From assembly GCA_016234595.1 (NCBI GenBank), contig JACRBG010000027.1:1-64000 (forward strand): a stretch of DNA of 64,000 nt. The letters run 5' to 3'. Shown piece by piece: positions 53,264-61,929 of the stretch. Every line of letters starts with the position of its first letter. The stretch's first letter is position 1. Below the pieces are notes generated by a model. The model worked only from the letters and a program-made list of their open reading frames with translations, was not told where the DNA came from and ran no database searches. A program made the position numbers and the translations under genes. The stretch is from Chloroflexota bacterium. GTDB lineage: Bacteria > Chloroflexota > Anaerolineae > Aggregatilineales > J027.

Positions 53264-54817
53264 TTAACGGGGTGCGACAAAACGCCCCTCTAATACTTCC
53301 TGTTTTGCTTCATCGGCCTTAGTGAAATTCTTATTGTAGCGGAGGGCTTTGTCAAATTCTTTGACGGCATCCTCGGGCTTATTTTCAGCGGCATAGGCCA
53401 AGCCGCGATAGTAGTAGATTTCCTCGATGTAGGTCTGGTTGCTTTCGGTGGTGTCGGCAATAGTGATGACCTCATTATATTGACCTGCTTGATAGTAGGC
53501 GATGTATGGCCCGAATTGATACCACCAAATGCGATAGGGCAGGTCAAGGGTGCGAGCACGATTATAGGCCAACACCGCTTCGTCATAACGGCCCAACAAG
53601 GTCAGGGCTGTGCCCATATTGAACCATGCAAATTTGTCGTCGGGGTCAAGCGTGGCGGCTTGGCGGGCACGTTCAAAAGCATCATTTGCGGCGTAGGCAG
53701 GATCAGCATAATTAGCCAAAACTTCACGCAGTTCGGCTTCACGGCTGGGGTCATAGAGGACGATATAGGTGTAATTGAACTGCTTCCAGCCTAATTCGAT
53801 AGAGTCTTGGCGTTCAGGCCGACCCTGATTTTTGTTGGAACCAAAATAGCTATCAAACAAATACAAATCGCCTTCAGCATCATCATAGCCGACTACCAGC
53901 GAATAGTGGCCCATCCACCCAGCATCCCGCACGTTAATGCCGCGCTCAATTATCACGGGGAAATCCGCCGCGATAAAATGCTTCAACAGGTCGAGCGTTC
54001 CGCCGATGCGATACAAAGCTCGTACCGATACATCGTTGGCGGCGTCGGTGTTGACAAACTCCACCAATTGGCTGGGGCTGACATTCTTGTCCTCGATATT
54101 GGGCTTAAGGAAATCAGCGGCGCGTGTTTGGGTGGCGCTGTAGCCAAAATAACTTAAAGCAATGGTGACGGTTGTTGGCCCACAATTATTCCAACCCTGC
54201 TGCTCCCAATGGATTTTGGTTAAGTCTAGTTTATCCGAAAGCGGCACAGGAACAGGCGTTGCAGTGGGTAGAGCGGTAGGTTCGAGGGTTGCCGTTGGAA
54301 GCACTTCAACGGGCGCTTCGGTTGGTATAGCCTCACCTGTGCCACCGCCACCCGATTTAGGCGGAATGGGGGTTGAGGTTGGTTCATTTGATGTGAGCGA
54401 AATTTCAGGTGCGATAGTCACTGTAGGTGTTGGAGTATCCTCATTCAACAGGGCTAGTGCGTCGCTGGTATCCCCTTGAAAGACCAAGATATCGCCTTCA
54501 GGGGCTTTCTTTTTAAATTCGCACAAGGCTGAGATGCGATGGCACCAAATTTCCTGATAGCGCGGTTGTAGGCTGCGATACCATGGCGGAATGATGATTG
54601 CCAACACGACGCCCGCTACTAATGCAAAGCCGAAACTCCCGGCCCCAACACTAACAATTGTCCGAGCTAGTAATCCAAAGAGGCTGGGCTTTTTGCGGCG
54701 CGGATAAACGGGGCGGATGCGATCAGTATCTTCCGCGGATGGTTGCTCACGGAACGACTCTAACTCGGCGTTGTCCGGTAGTGGCGTGCGTAAAATATCG
54801 TGTGTTTGTTCAGTCAT
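53264..54817 (-). CDS. membrane-anchored C39-like protease with TPRs (paralogue 1)
   Basis: One N-terminal transmembrane helix (about 55-78), a long Thr/Pro linker, then a C39-like papain-fold domain with Cys212 (WNNCGPTT), His304 (WMGHYSLVVGYD) and Asp322 (LFDSYFG), followed by TPR-like repeats (about 365-505). The protease is predicted to face outward. AGGAAAAG precedes the ATG, 8 bases after the stop of its paralogue, indicating a tandem duplication. The substrate is unknown; the TPRs may select it. Confidence 0.88.
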   Translation of the reverse strand: MTEQTHDILRTPLPDNAELESFREQPSAEDTDRIRPVYPRRKKPSLFGLLARTIVSVGAGSFGFALVAGVVLAIIIPPWYRSLQPRYQEIWCHRISALCEFKKKAPEGDILVFQGDTSDALALLNEDTPTPTVTIAPEISLTSNEPTSTPIPPKSGGGGTGEAIPTEAPVEVLPTATLEPTALPTATPVPVPLSDKLDLTKIHWEQQGWNNCGPTTVTIALSYFGYSATQTRAADFLKPNIEDKNVSPSQLVEFVNTDAANDVSVRALYRIGGTLDLLKHFIAADFPVIIERGINVRDAGWMGHYSLVVGYDDAEGDLYLFDSYFGSNKNQGRPERQDSIELGWKQFNYTYIVLYDPSREAELREVLANYADPAYAANDAFERARQAATLDPDDKFAWFNMGTALTLLGRYDEAVLAYNRARTLDLPYRIWWYQFGPYIAYYQAGQYNEVITIADTTESNQTYIEEIYYYRGLAYAAENKPEDAVKEFDKALRYNKNFTKADEAKQEVLEGRFVAPR

Positions 54818-54825
54818 TGCTTTTC

Positions 54826-56424
54826 CTAGCTGACCACTGGCGGGGTATAGGTTCCTGATTGGACGGCGGTAATCGCTTCGGCGGCAGGCGTGAAGTTAGG
54901 GTTAAACCGCAGCACATTCTCAAATTGGGTCAGTGCCCGCGTGAAATCGGTTTGTGCGGCATAAGCCAACCCCCGGTAATAGGAGGCTTCTTCAACATAA
55001 CCACCTGATGAACGATCTACGTCGTTTGCCAAACGAACGACATCCTCATACCGACCGACATTGTAATAGGCCTCAAACGGCGTGAAATGATACCACAAAG
55101 TGCGCCATGGTAACTGAAGTTGGAAGGCTTGGTCAAAAGCGGAGGCGGCCTCTTGATACTGCTTGAGCATCGTCAACGATTCGCCCATATTGAACCATGC
55201 CCACTTATCATTGGGGTTGGCGCTGGCTTGGGCACGGGCGGTGTCAAGGGCTTTGTAAATTGCCTGAGTCTCATCAGCATATTCACCCAAGACGCTCATT
55301 AATTCCGCTTGGCGGTCGGGCGAATACAAGACGATAAAGGGATAGTTGAATTGCTGCCAATATTGCTCGACGTAGGCATAGGTTTCTTGTCGCCCCTGCC
55401 CATGATTCGTGCCGAGGTAGCTGTCGAAGGCAAGGAAAATGCCGGGGTCATCGTTATAGCCCACCAACAAGAGATAGTGACCCATCCACCCAAGTTCGGG
55501 TTCACTTGGCAACTCATAGCCTTTTTCGATGATGACCGGGAAGTTATTGACTAGTAGACGCTTGAGCAATTCTTGGTTGCCGCCAACGCGCCACAGGGCG
55601 TTAACGCTGACCTGTTGGCTGGCGACTTCATTAACATAACTTACCATCTGCCATGGGCTGACATTTTTGTCTTCGCGGTTGGGCTTCAGGAAACTCGCGG
55701 CTGGGCCTTGGTCATTCGAATAGCCAAAATAGCTGAGGGCCATCGTTAGATTGGTTGGCCCGCAATTGTTCCACCATTGGGCCTCGGGTTTCAGTTGACT
55801 AAGATTCAAACTCGCATTGGTGGGTAAGGGCGCAAAGGTCGGCGAAGGCAGGACAATGGCTGTGGGCAAAAGCGTTGCCGTCGCTGGGATGGTACTGGTC
55901 GCGGTGGGAGTAGGTGTTGTGGTCATTGAAGTTGGGGGTGGGGGTAATGTGCCTAGCCCTGTGCCACTTGAACCGCCCCCTTGTTCACTGGGTGTCCCCG
56001 TTAGGGCAGCGTTCATCGCGTTGAGTGTTTGTAACAATTCTGGCCCAGTGACGCCATTGTCCCCGCCAGCGAGAGTGGGGAGGACTTTAAAGGGTGGAGT
56101 AGGCTTCCAATCGCACACAAAATCCATCGCTAAGTGTCTGGAGCGATTACACCAAATGGCTTGCTGTTCAGGTTTTAGGTCGCGATAGGTGGGGGGGAGA
56201 ACGATGGCGGCAACGACAACCCCCACCATGCCAAATAGAACGGAGATACCGATCAAAACCAAGAAGATTTTGAGGCAACCCGTCCGGCGTGATTTGCGGC
56301 GGCGATATGTACCCGTTTGGGGGTAAAAGTTTGGCCCCTGACGCTGCTGGCTTTGGGCCAAGCGAGTGGCGCGGGGGTCATAATTGGCATCGGTGCGGCG
56401 CGGCGGTTGATTTGGGTTGCTCAT
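54826..56424 (-). CDS. membrane-anchored C39-like protease with TPRs (paralogue 2)
   Basis: Same layout as paralogue 1: basic cytoplasmic N-terminus, transmembrane helix (about 52-76), Pro/Thr/Gly linker, C39-like domain with Cys221 (WNNCGPTN), His316 (WMGHYLLLVGYN) and Asp334 (AFDSYLG), then TPR-like repeats. The short WCNR/WCHR motif with a second Cys just after the membrane helix occurs in both paralogues. It heads the operon C39-C39-rmlC. AGGT lies before the ATG. Confidence 0.88.
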   Translation of the reverse strand: MSNPNQPPRRTDANYDPRATRLAQSQQRQGPNFYPQTGTYRRRKSRRTGCLKIFLVLIGISVLFGMVGVVVAAIVLPPTYRDLKPEQQAIWCNRSRHLAMDFVCDWKPTPPFKVLPTLAGGDNGVTGPELLQTLNAMNAALTGTPSEQGGGSSGTGLGTLPPPPTSMTTTPTPTATSTIPATATLLPTAIVLPSPTFAPLPTNASLNLSQLKPEAQWWNNCGPTNLTMALSYFGYSNDQGPAASFLKPNREDKNVSPWQMVSYVNEVASQQVSVNALWRVGGNQELLKRLLVNNFPVIIEKGYELPSEPELGWMGHYLLLVGYNDDPGIFLAFDSYLGTNHGQGRQETYAYVEQYWQQFNYPFIVLYSPDRQAELMSVLGEYADETQAIYKALDTARAQASANPNDKWAWFNMGESLTMLKQYQEAASAFDQAFQLQLPWRTLWYHFTPFEAYYNVGRYEDVVRLANDVDRSSGGYVEEASYYRGLAYAAQTDFTRALTQFENVLRFNPNFTPAAEAITAVQSGTYTPPVVS

Positions 56425-56494
56425 AAAAATACCTATTAGACTAAAACGCTATCCCCTTAGCATAGTCGCCAGAAATTACATCCAGCTTACGTAG

Positions 56495-57691
56495 CTACTG
56501 TATCACAATTCGGAAAATGCCATATTGGTTGGTGAAGTATAAGGCTCCATCAGGCGCATTCTGGACTTCAATGGTGCAGGATTGGCCTTGTAAATCAACC
56601 TCACGGACGGCAGACAGACGGGAACGACCCGCATCTAAAATGACGCGGCGCATCGTGCCCGTTTTCCATGCACAGAAGAAAACTTGACCTTGCCACTCCG
56701 GAATTTGCCATCCGGTATACACGGCGACCCCCGTCGGAGCCTCAGTCGGTGTAATTGACCAGATGGGATAAATGTATTTCTCTGGATTCAGTGGGTTGGC
56801 ATCGTCACACGGATAACCATCGCGCCAGCCGTAATTACCCCCCGGCACAATCAGATTCAACTCATCATCGCAATCGGGGCCATTGTCGGCGGCAAAGATT
56901 TGACCCGTCACATCAAACATATAGGGGTCAAAGTCAAAGTCGAAGGTGTTGCGGATGCCATAGGCATAGGCGGCTGTGCCAAAGGGATTGTCGGGGGCCG
57001 CAATCAGACCATCTTCAGTCACTTGGAAGCGGTTGATTTTGCCGGGGATAACATTGATGTCTTGGGCATTGGCGGGGGTGTAATATTCCCCAATACTTAG
57101 ATATAACATGCCGTCCGGCCCAAAGTGAATATTGCCGCCTTGATGCCACAGGTTATTGGTGGTCAAGGGGATATTCAGCATGACTTTGGGGTCACTGCCT
57201 TTACCTTCAGCGTCAACCGTCACACGGGCAATTCGATTGACTGGAACATTAAAGCCATCACCGGGGACACGGGTGTAGTAAACATACACATAGCCCGTTG
57301 TCTCAAAGTCAGGCGAAACGGCCACTCCCAACAACCCCCGCTCACCATCGGTGGAAACTGGGAATGTCCAGACGGGATCGGCTTGCATCACACCATCGGG
57401 GGTCATGCGGCGCAGAAAACCCGTAAACCGCTCGGTGAAAAACATCGTGCCATCGGGGGCCCATGACAAGGCAATCGGCCAGCTGGCATCCAACACTTTT
57501 TCGACCCGATAACTGGTTGGTAAATCGGGATCAAGCACGGGTGTTGTGGTAGGCGTCGGGGTGCTGCTGTCTTGGGCAACAGCGGTTTGGTGATGAGGCA
57601 CACTGAGGACAATCAAAACGGCGATAAGTACCATCATCAACAGGGCCAAACTCAATACATTTAATCTTGGGGTGAATCTCAATTTAGACAT
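56495..57691 (-). CDS. secreted PQQ-type glucose/sorbosone dehydrogenase
   Basis: A signal peptide (about 1-40), a Thr/Pro linker, then a six-bladed propeller of the soluble GDH family: IALSWAPDGTMFFTERFTG, GLLGVAVSPDFETTGYVYVYY, WHQGGNIHFGPDGMLYLSIGE (canonical N-H-N-G-G changed to W-H-Q-G-G), and YAYGIRNTFDFDF. It would oxidise sugars outside the cell using PQQ if the cofactor is available; the His in WHQ matches the catalytic base. GGAGG lies before the ATG, 11 bases upstream. Confidence 0.88.
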   Translation of the reverse strand: MSKLRFTPRLNVLSLALLMMVLIAVLIVLSVPHHQTAVAQDSSTPTPTTTPVLDPDLPTSYRVEKVLDASWPIALSWAPDGTMFFTERFTGFLRRMTPDGVMQADPVWTFPVSTDGERGLLGVAVSPDFETTGYVYVYYTRVPGDGFNVPVNRIARVTVDAEGKGSDPKVMLNIPLTTNNLWHQGGNIHFGPDGMLYLSIGEYYTPANAQDINVIPGKINRFQVTEDGLIAAPDNPFGTAAYAYGIRNTFDFDFDPYMFDVTGQIFAADNGPDCDDELNLIVPGGNYGWRDGYPCDDANPLNPEKYIYPIWSITPTEAPTGVAVYTGWQIPEWQGQVFFCAWKTGTMRRVILDAGRSRLSAVREVDLQGQSCTIEVQNAPDGALYFTNQYGIFRIVIQ

Positions 57692-57819
57692 ACCAATACA
57701 GCCTCCTCAGGTTCAGGGGGTGAATTATCGCACAGAGTTGGGAATTATGCAGTGGAAGTTTTGTACGGTTGGCTGATGATTGTCTGGCGTGGGGATGAAA
57801 AAGCGGATGCCATTGGGAT

Positions 57820-57846
57820 AAAAAACGAGGGCTGATTGGCCCCCGT
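57820..57846 (-). terminator. terminator of the cold-shock gene
   Basis: On the minus strand, ACGGGGGC (from 57846) pairs with GCCCTCGT (to 57825) with one G-U, followed by TTTTTT. Confidence 0.85.
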
Positions 57847-57864
57847 CTTCATTTTCAAAAAGAA

Positions 57865-58080
57865 TTAGATCTTACGCACGTCTTGGGCTTGGAGACCGCG
57901 CTCACCTTGCGTAATGATAAATTCAACCTTATCCCCCTCTTCGAGGTTACGGTAGCCGTTGCCAGTGATGCCCGAATAATGCACGAAAATATCTTTTTCT
58001 TGCCCATCGGCCTGAATGAACCCGTAGCCTTTGGTGCTGTTGAACCACTTCACAACACCGGTCACTGTATTTTGAGACAT
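57865..58080 (-). CDS. cold-shock domain protein
   Basis: 71 residues: the Csp RNA-binding motifs KGYGFIQ (RNP1) and IFVHYS (RNP2), and GVVKWFNSTKGYGFI. These small proteins melt RNA secondary structure. The conserved domain starts at the ATG 58080; the frame continues upstream to 58209 but that part does not look like family sequence and probably belongs to the 5-prime leader. It has its own promoter and terminator, so it is a single-gene unit. Confidence 0.95.
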   Translation of the reverse strand: MSQNTVTGVVKWFNSTKGYGFIQADGQEKDIFVHYSGITGNGYRNLEEGDKVEFIITQGERGLQAQDVRKI

Positions 58081-58147
58081 ACTGTAGTGCTTTTCTTTCT
58101 GCTCCAACCGAGCTAAAACCAAGAACGTAAAACAAAGACTTGATAAT

Positions 58148-58175
58148 AGTATCATAATTTTTGGACGCGGTGCAA
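58148..58175 (-). promoter_or_regulatory. promoter of the cold-shock gene
   Basis: On the minus strand TTGCAC (58175-58170), 16 bases, GATACT (58153-58148), leaving a ~60-base leader before the ATG at 58080. Confidence 0.4.
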
Positions 58176-58251
58176 TAGGCCAACAGGGGGTAAATGCAGC
58201 AAAAATCAAGCGGTTGTGAAAAATGTATAGCTGACCCTAATAATTGGGAGC

Positions 58252-58281
58252 TTGCCCCGTAAATCGGCTGTCTTGTATAGT
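58252..58281 (+). promoter_or_regulatory. promoter of the 58361 operon
   Basis: TTGCCC (58252-58257), 18 bases, TATAGT (58276-58281). Confidence 0.45.
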
Positions 58282-58360
58282 AAGAAACGACCATTTTTTG
58301 ATGCGCTATCATATGACTCTATCCCAGAGTGTAAAGAAAATTTAATAGGGAGCGACTCTC

Positions 58361-59377
58361 ATGGAATACGCAGTGATTTCACTGACCCGCAGTCTCGATC
58401 TCGCCAAGAATTATCAGCCCGTCAAAGTGGGCCATTTGCAAGTCGGCTTGCAGACCATTAAGGGCGACGTAGCTGAAATTGAAATTCAGGCCCCGGACGG
58501 CATGAAATATCTCAAAGTCCCGGTCGCTGCGGCTGCGACGGTGGATGGTTACACCTTTATCAACCGCTATGTGGATGTCAATGTCAAAGATGAAAAACGC
58601 CGCCGGGGGATTTTTGGGCGGGGCAAAGACAAGACCCCCGAAGACGGCATTATGGAAGCGGTGTTTGATGTGCGCTGGGGCGACCAATCGCTGCAAGTGG
58701 CCCAACCAGAGCGCGATAAGGTCTATGACTTTATGCTAGTGCGCCAATATGACATCGTGAATGACCGCCCCTTGGTTTATAACAACCAAGACGTAGTGCA
58801 ATTTGGCAAACTGCGGCTCCATATTGGCGAACGAGTGGAAGAAGGGACACGCGCCTATAAAAAACCCCGCCATGCCATGTTAGTTGGCAAACTTGGTGAC
58901 AGTGAGGAAGAAGAGTGGCAGGTTAAGCTGGATGGTGACTATGAACGCTGGGAAGATTACCGCGTCATCGTGACCAGCTATGACCTCTATAATGGCTGGT
59001 ATCAAGCGTATGGCATCAGTTTGGTCGAAGGCAAACCCAAAGAAATTATTGATGAAACTCCACAGGTCGTCGCCGATGGCATTCCGGTAGATGCCCATGT
59101 CTCCGGCGATGTCCAGATTTCACAGACGCGCCTTGACCAAGCCAAAGCTGATCCCCATGAAGTGATTATCAAGGTCGGGGAATCGAAAAATCATGGGCCA
59201 GTGGGCGTAAAATTGTTGAAAATGCGCCCCGGCGAAGTACAGGTGATGTTCCTCTCGCCCAAAGTCAAGACGGTGACGCTGCGGCATGGGCAAATTTTCG
59301 ACTTGGGCCGATTTGATGTGTCTCTCGTTGGCGTACATGGCGATATGGCGATTTTGAGGATCGTGCCGGAGGAGTAA
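58361..59377 (+). CDS. hypothetical beta-rich protein
   Basis: 338 residues with no signal peptide and no membrane helix. Sequence is strand-rich with many charged turns (GDVAEIEIQAPDGM, EEEWQVKLDGDYERWEDYRV); a basic stretch KRRRGIFGRGKDK (about 78-90) sits between two beta regions. I recognise no family. AGGGAG precedes the ATG. The TolB-like gene starts 8 bases after its stop, so the two are co-transcribed. Confidence 0.75.
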   Translation: MEYAVISLTRSLDLAKNYQPVKVGHLQVGLQTIKGDVAEIEIQAPDGMKYLKVPVAAAATVDGYTFINRYVDVNVKDEKRRRGIFGRGKDKTPEDGIMEAVFDVRWGDQSLQVAQPERDKVYDFMLVRQYDIVNDRPLVYNNQDVVQFGKLRLHIGERVEEGTRAYKKPRHAMLVGKLGDSEEEEWQVKLDGDYERWEDYRVIVTSYDLYNGWYQAYGISLVEGKPKEIIDETPQVVADGIPVDAHVSGDVQISQTRLDQAKADPHEVIIKVGESKNHGPVGVKLLKMRPGEVQVMFLSPKVKTVTLRHGQIFDLGRFDVSLVGVHGDMAILRIVPEE

Positions 59378-59384
59378 ACCTATA

Positions 59385-60482
59385 ATGTCCAAATATCTAA
59401 ACTGGCTACTGGGGCTAATTGTCGCCTTAAATGCAATAACTAGCCAATCTTTGAATGATTCCCGCAAGGCAATTGCTCAAGAACAACCTAGTAATTTAGG
59501 ATTGGCTTATGCGTTGTCAACGGATGGGAAGTTTATTGCTTATTCCTTAGCTAATGGCAGCCAGTCAGATATTTGGACATTGGAAATAGATAGTGGCGAC
59601 AGAGTTAACCTGACCGAAGGAATTGATGGCAATTGTTCTGAGCCTCAATGGTCACCTAATACTGAATCAGTTGTATTTACCTGTGATAGCGCTATATGGA
59701 TTGTTGACAGAGGCACTTTAGCTCCGGTTCAAATTACTCCTCAGAAGAGTGATTCCAACTTTGGATTACCTAGATGGTCGCCAGATGCGAATTACATAGC
59801 CTATGAATCTCTAAACTCCAATGAAGGTATGAACATATGGCTATTTGACACAGTAAGTCATGAATCTTTCCCCATTACTGATTTTAATAGCCCGTCTATA
59901 ATTATTGGGTATCAAGCATGGTCCCCAGATAGCCAAGTGATTGCTTTTGTTCACACTGATTTCAATAAGCCTATACTTTCCAGTCAAATGTATGGCTTTG
60001 TTCGTGTTGCCAATCCCAAGGTATATTATTTTGTCCCACTTTTGAATTCATCGCTCGGCCCGATGAATTGGTCTACGAACGGTGAACATATTGTTGCTAT
60101 TTCTTGGAGTGGAGATGAAAGTTACATTCTCTCTATCAATAAGTTCACGCAGGATGTTGCCCATCTAGCGAGAGTTCGCCAAGCTAATTATCACTACCTG
60201 TTTGATGCGCCTCAGTATTCCCCTGATGGTAGCCGCCTTCTTTTTACGGTGGATCGAGAAAATAACCTGCTTGGTCAAGATATTTGGGTGATGAATGCCG
60301 ATGGCACAGACGCAGCGAATCTCACTGATAGTTCCGGTGTCTCCGAAACTCAACCCTATTGGTTTCCTGACGGCGAAAGAATAGTATTCTTCCGTAAAAC
60401 TGAAACAAGTGATGATATTTGGGTCATGAATGCTGACGGATCAAACCTGATTAACCTGACGGGGAATGCTACTCAGAATTAG
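59385..60482 (+). CDS. secreted TolB-like beta-propeller
   Basis: A hydrophobic N-terminus (MSKYLNWLLGLIVALNAITS) and about six PD40-like blades (WSPNTESVVFTCD, WSPDANYIAYES, WSPDSQVIAFVH). It matches the protein at 19822 in length and blade order, including the ending NLTG. The upstream leader module of the 19822 gene is not present here. A+T-rich. Its 3-prime end overlaps the convergent glycosidase gene by 14 bases. Confidence 0.84.
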   Translation: MSKYLNWLLGLIVALNAITSQSLNDSRKAIAQEQPSNLGLAYALSTDGKFIAYSLANGSQSDIWTLEIDSGDRVNLTEGIDGNCSEPQWSPNTESVVFTCDSAIWIVDRGTLAPVQITPQKSDSNFGLPRWSPDANYIAYESLNSNEGMNIWLFDTVSHESFPITDFNSPSIIIGYQAWSPDSQVIAFVHTDFNKPILSSQMYGFVRVANPKVYYFVPLLNSSLGPMNWSTNGEHIVAISWSGDESYILSINKFTQDVAHLARVRQANYHYLFDAPQYSPDGSRLLFTVDRENNLLGQDIWVMNADGTDAANLTDSSGVSETQPYWFPDGERIVFFRKTETSDDIWVMNADGSNLINLTGNATQN

Positions 60483-61929
60483 TTGGTGGGGTGGGGCGAC
60501 TCATCACCTCAATCACATTGGCGGCGGGCTTGCGAGAACGGTCTTGCCGCCAAATGCCATAAAAATGCCGCGCATCCGGCTGCCCCTCCTCATTTTCCAC
60601 ACACGCCGCAACATCACAGGCACTCCCCGGCACAAAATCAAAGGCCGTCCAGACTACCCAGCCAATCAGTCCAGCAAATTCGACCCCCCGCTCCGCCGAT
60701 TGTAGGCTTTCGCGCAGGGCTGAGGATTGTTGGCTTTCGTTGCGGGTCTGCGATTCATAGCCGATGCCAATCAGCAGCAAGGGTTTATCGGTTTGCTGGC
60801 GCAATTGAGTAATGCGATCTTCCAGCGTGCCCGGTTCGCCCCAAAATTGAAAACTGACAAAATCCACCGCCGCGGCTGTCGCTAGATTATCAGTGTACCA
60901 GCCCGCTGTAATCAGATGATTTTCATCAATGGCCCGAATCGCCCCCGACGCACGGAACAGCCAATCGAGCACCGCTGCCCGTTCAAAATGGGCTTCATGC
61001 GGGACGCCACCGACTGTGCCGCCTTGATAATCGGTGTCGCCTGCATCGCGTACATCCCACGCCAAAATCGCGGGTTCGTCCTTATAACGTTGGACAATAT
61101 AGGCCGTTTGCGCGGCGCTGGGGGGCGGATTTTCATAGAGGGGCGGGGCGGTAACGTCGGGTTGTTCGTGGAGCGTGACGATCAGATGCAAGCCACGACT
61201 GGCGGCGGCTTGCATGATGGCATCGAGGCATTGAAATTGCTGGTCAAGCGGGACGGCTCCATTGCCGGGGCAGGTAAAGAGGGGTTCGTTCCAGATGAAA
61301 ATGCGAACTGTGTTGAGACCAGAGCCGGCGATGGTATCCAAATCGGCTTCGATGGTGGCGCTGTCGGCCTGCAAAAATCGCCAAAAGGGGTATTCGGCGG
61401 GGTAATAACTGACGCCGCGCACCACAAAAGGGGCATCTTCTAGGAGTAATTGGTTATCGTCTAACTGGACAAAAGCCCCATCACTGGGTTCATAGGCTGG
61501 CATCCCTGCCAGTAATTCGGCAACTTGCGACGGGTCGCAGGTGGGTAAGTCCGAGATGGGCAGGTTTTCAGTCGTAGCGGTTGGGTGGTTAGGCGTTGGT
61601 GTCATGCGGCTAACCGTCACGGCCTGTACATTTAAGGTCGGGGGTGGGTCTTCAGTTCGGCAGGCGGTGAGGGCAAGGAGGAAAAGAAATAGGAGGGCGA
61701 TGGTACGCCGAGGAATGAATTCCCTAGCTAAGAAGTGAGATGTCCATTGAAATGGACTAGAAGAGGATTTTGCTCGATTATACCGAGCGGAAAGTAGCCG
61801 AAGTGGGAATATTGGCGAATCAGGATGCCATGCTTGGACGGTTTTGTCCCCAGTCCAATTTATTGGACATGGGTTGTCGTAGTCGGGGAATTTATTCCTC
61901 GGTGCGATAGATACCCCGTGCCGTTTCAT
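60469..61929 (-). CDS. GH-A-fold glycosidase-like lipoprotein with unusual N-terminus
   Basis: The first ~73 residues are charged and without features, then a hydrophobic segment ends in a lipobox-like LTAC (RTIALLFLFLLALTAC). The catalytic part is TIM-barrel-like (FVVRGVSYYPAEYPFWRF, RIFIWNEPLF with the acid/base Glu region, ENHLITAGWYTD). The expected distal nucleophile region reads LIGIGYESQ, with Glu present. The ATG at 61929 overlaps the stop of the upstream kinase-like gene (ATGA), which supports it; ATG 61977 would overlap that gene more. A long leader before a lipobox is atypical, so the start may be further in. Confidence 0.75.
   Translation of the reverse strand: MKRHGVSIAPRNKFPDYDNPCPINWTGDKTVQAWHPDSPIFPLRLLSARYNRAKSSSSPFQWTSHFLAREFIPRRTIALLFLFLLALTACRTEDPPPTLNVQAVTVSRMTPTPNHPTATTENLPISDLPTCDPSQVAELLAGMPAYEPSDGAFVQLDDNQLLLEDAPFVVRGVSYYPAEYPFWRFLQADSATIEADLDTIAGSGLNTVRIFIWNEPLFTCPGNGAVPLDQQFQCLDAIMQAAASRGLHLIVTLHEQPDVTAPPLYENPPPSAAQTAYIVQRYKDEPAILAWDVRDAGDTDYQGGTVGGVPHEAHFERAAVLDWLFRASGAIRAIDENHLITAGWYTDNLATAAAVDFVSFQFWGEPGTLEDRITQLRQQTDKPLLLIGIGYESQTRNESQQSSALRESLQSAERGVEFAGLIGWVVWTAFDFVPGSACDVAACVENEEGQPDARHFYGIWRQDRSRKPAANVIEVMSRPTPPTNSE

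Noticed and set aside
58081-58209. N-terminal extension of the cold-shock protein
   Set aside because: The canonical Csp starts at 58080, and the region upstream holds a promoter-like sequence and leader.
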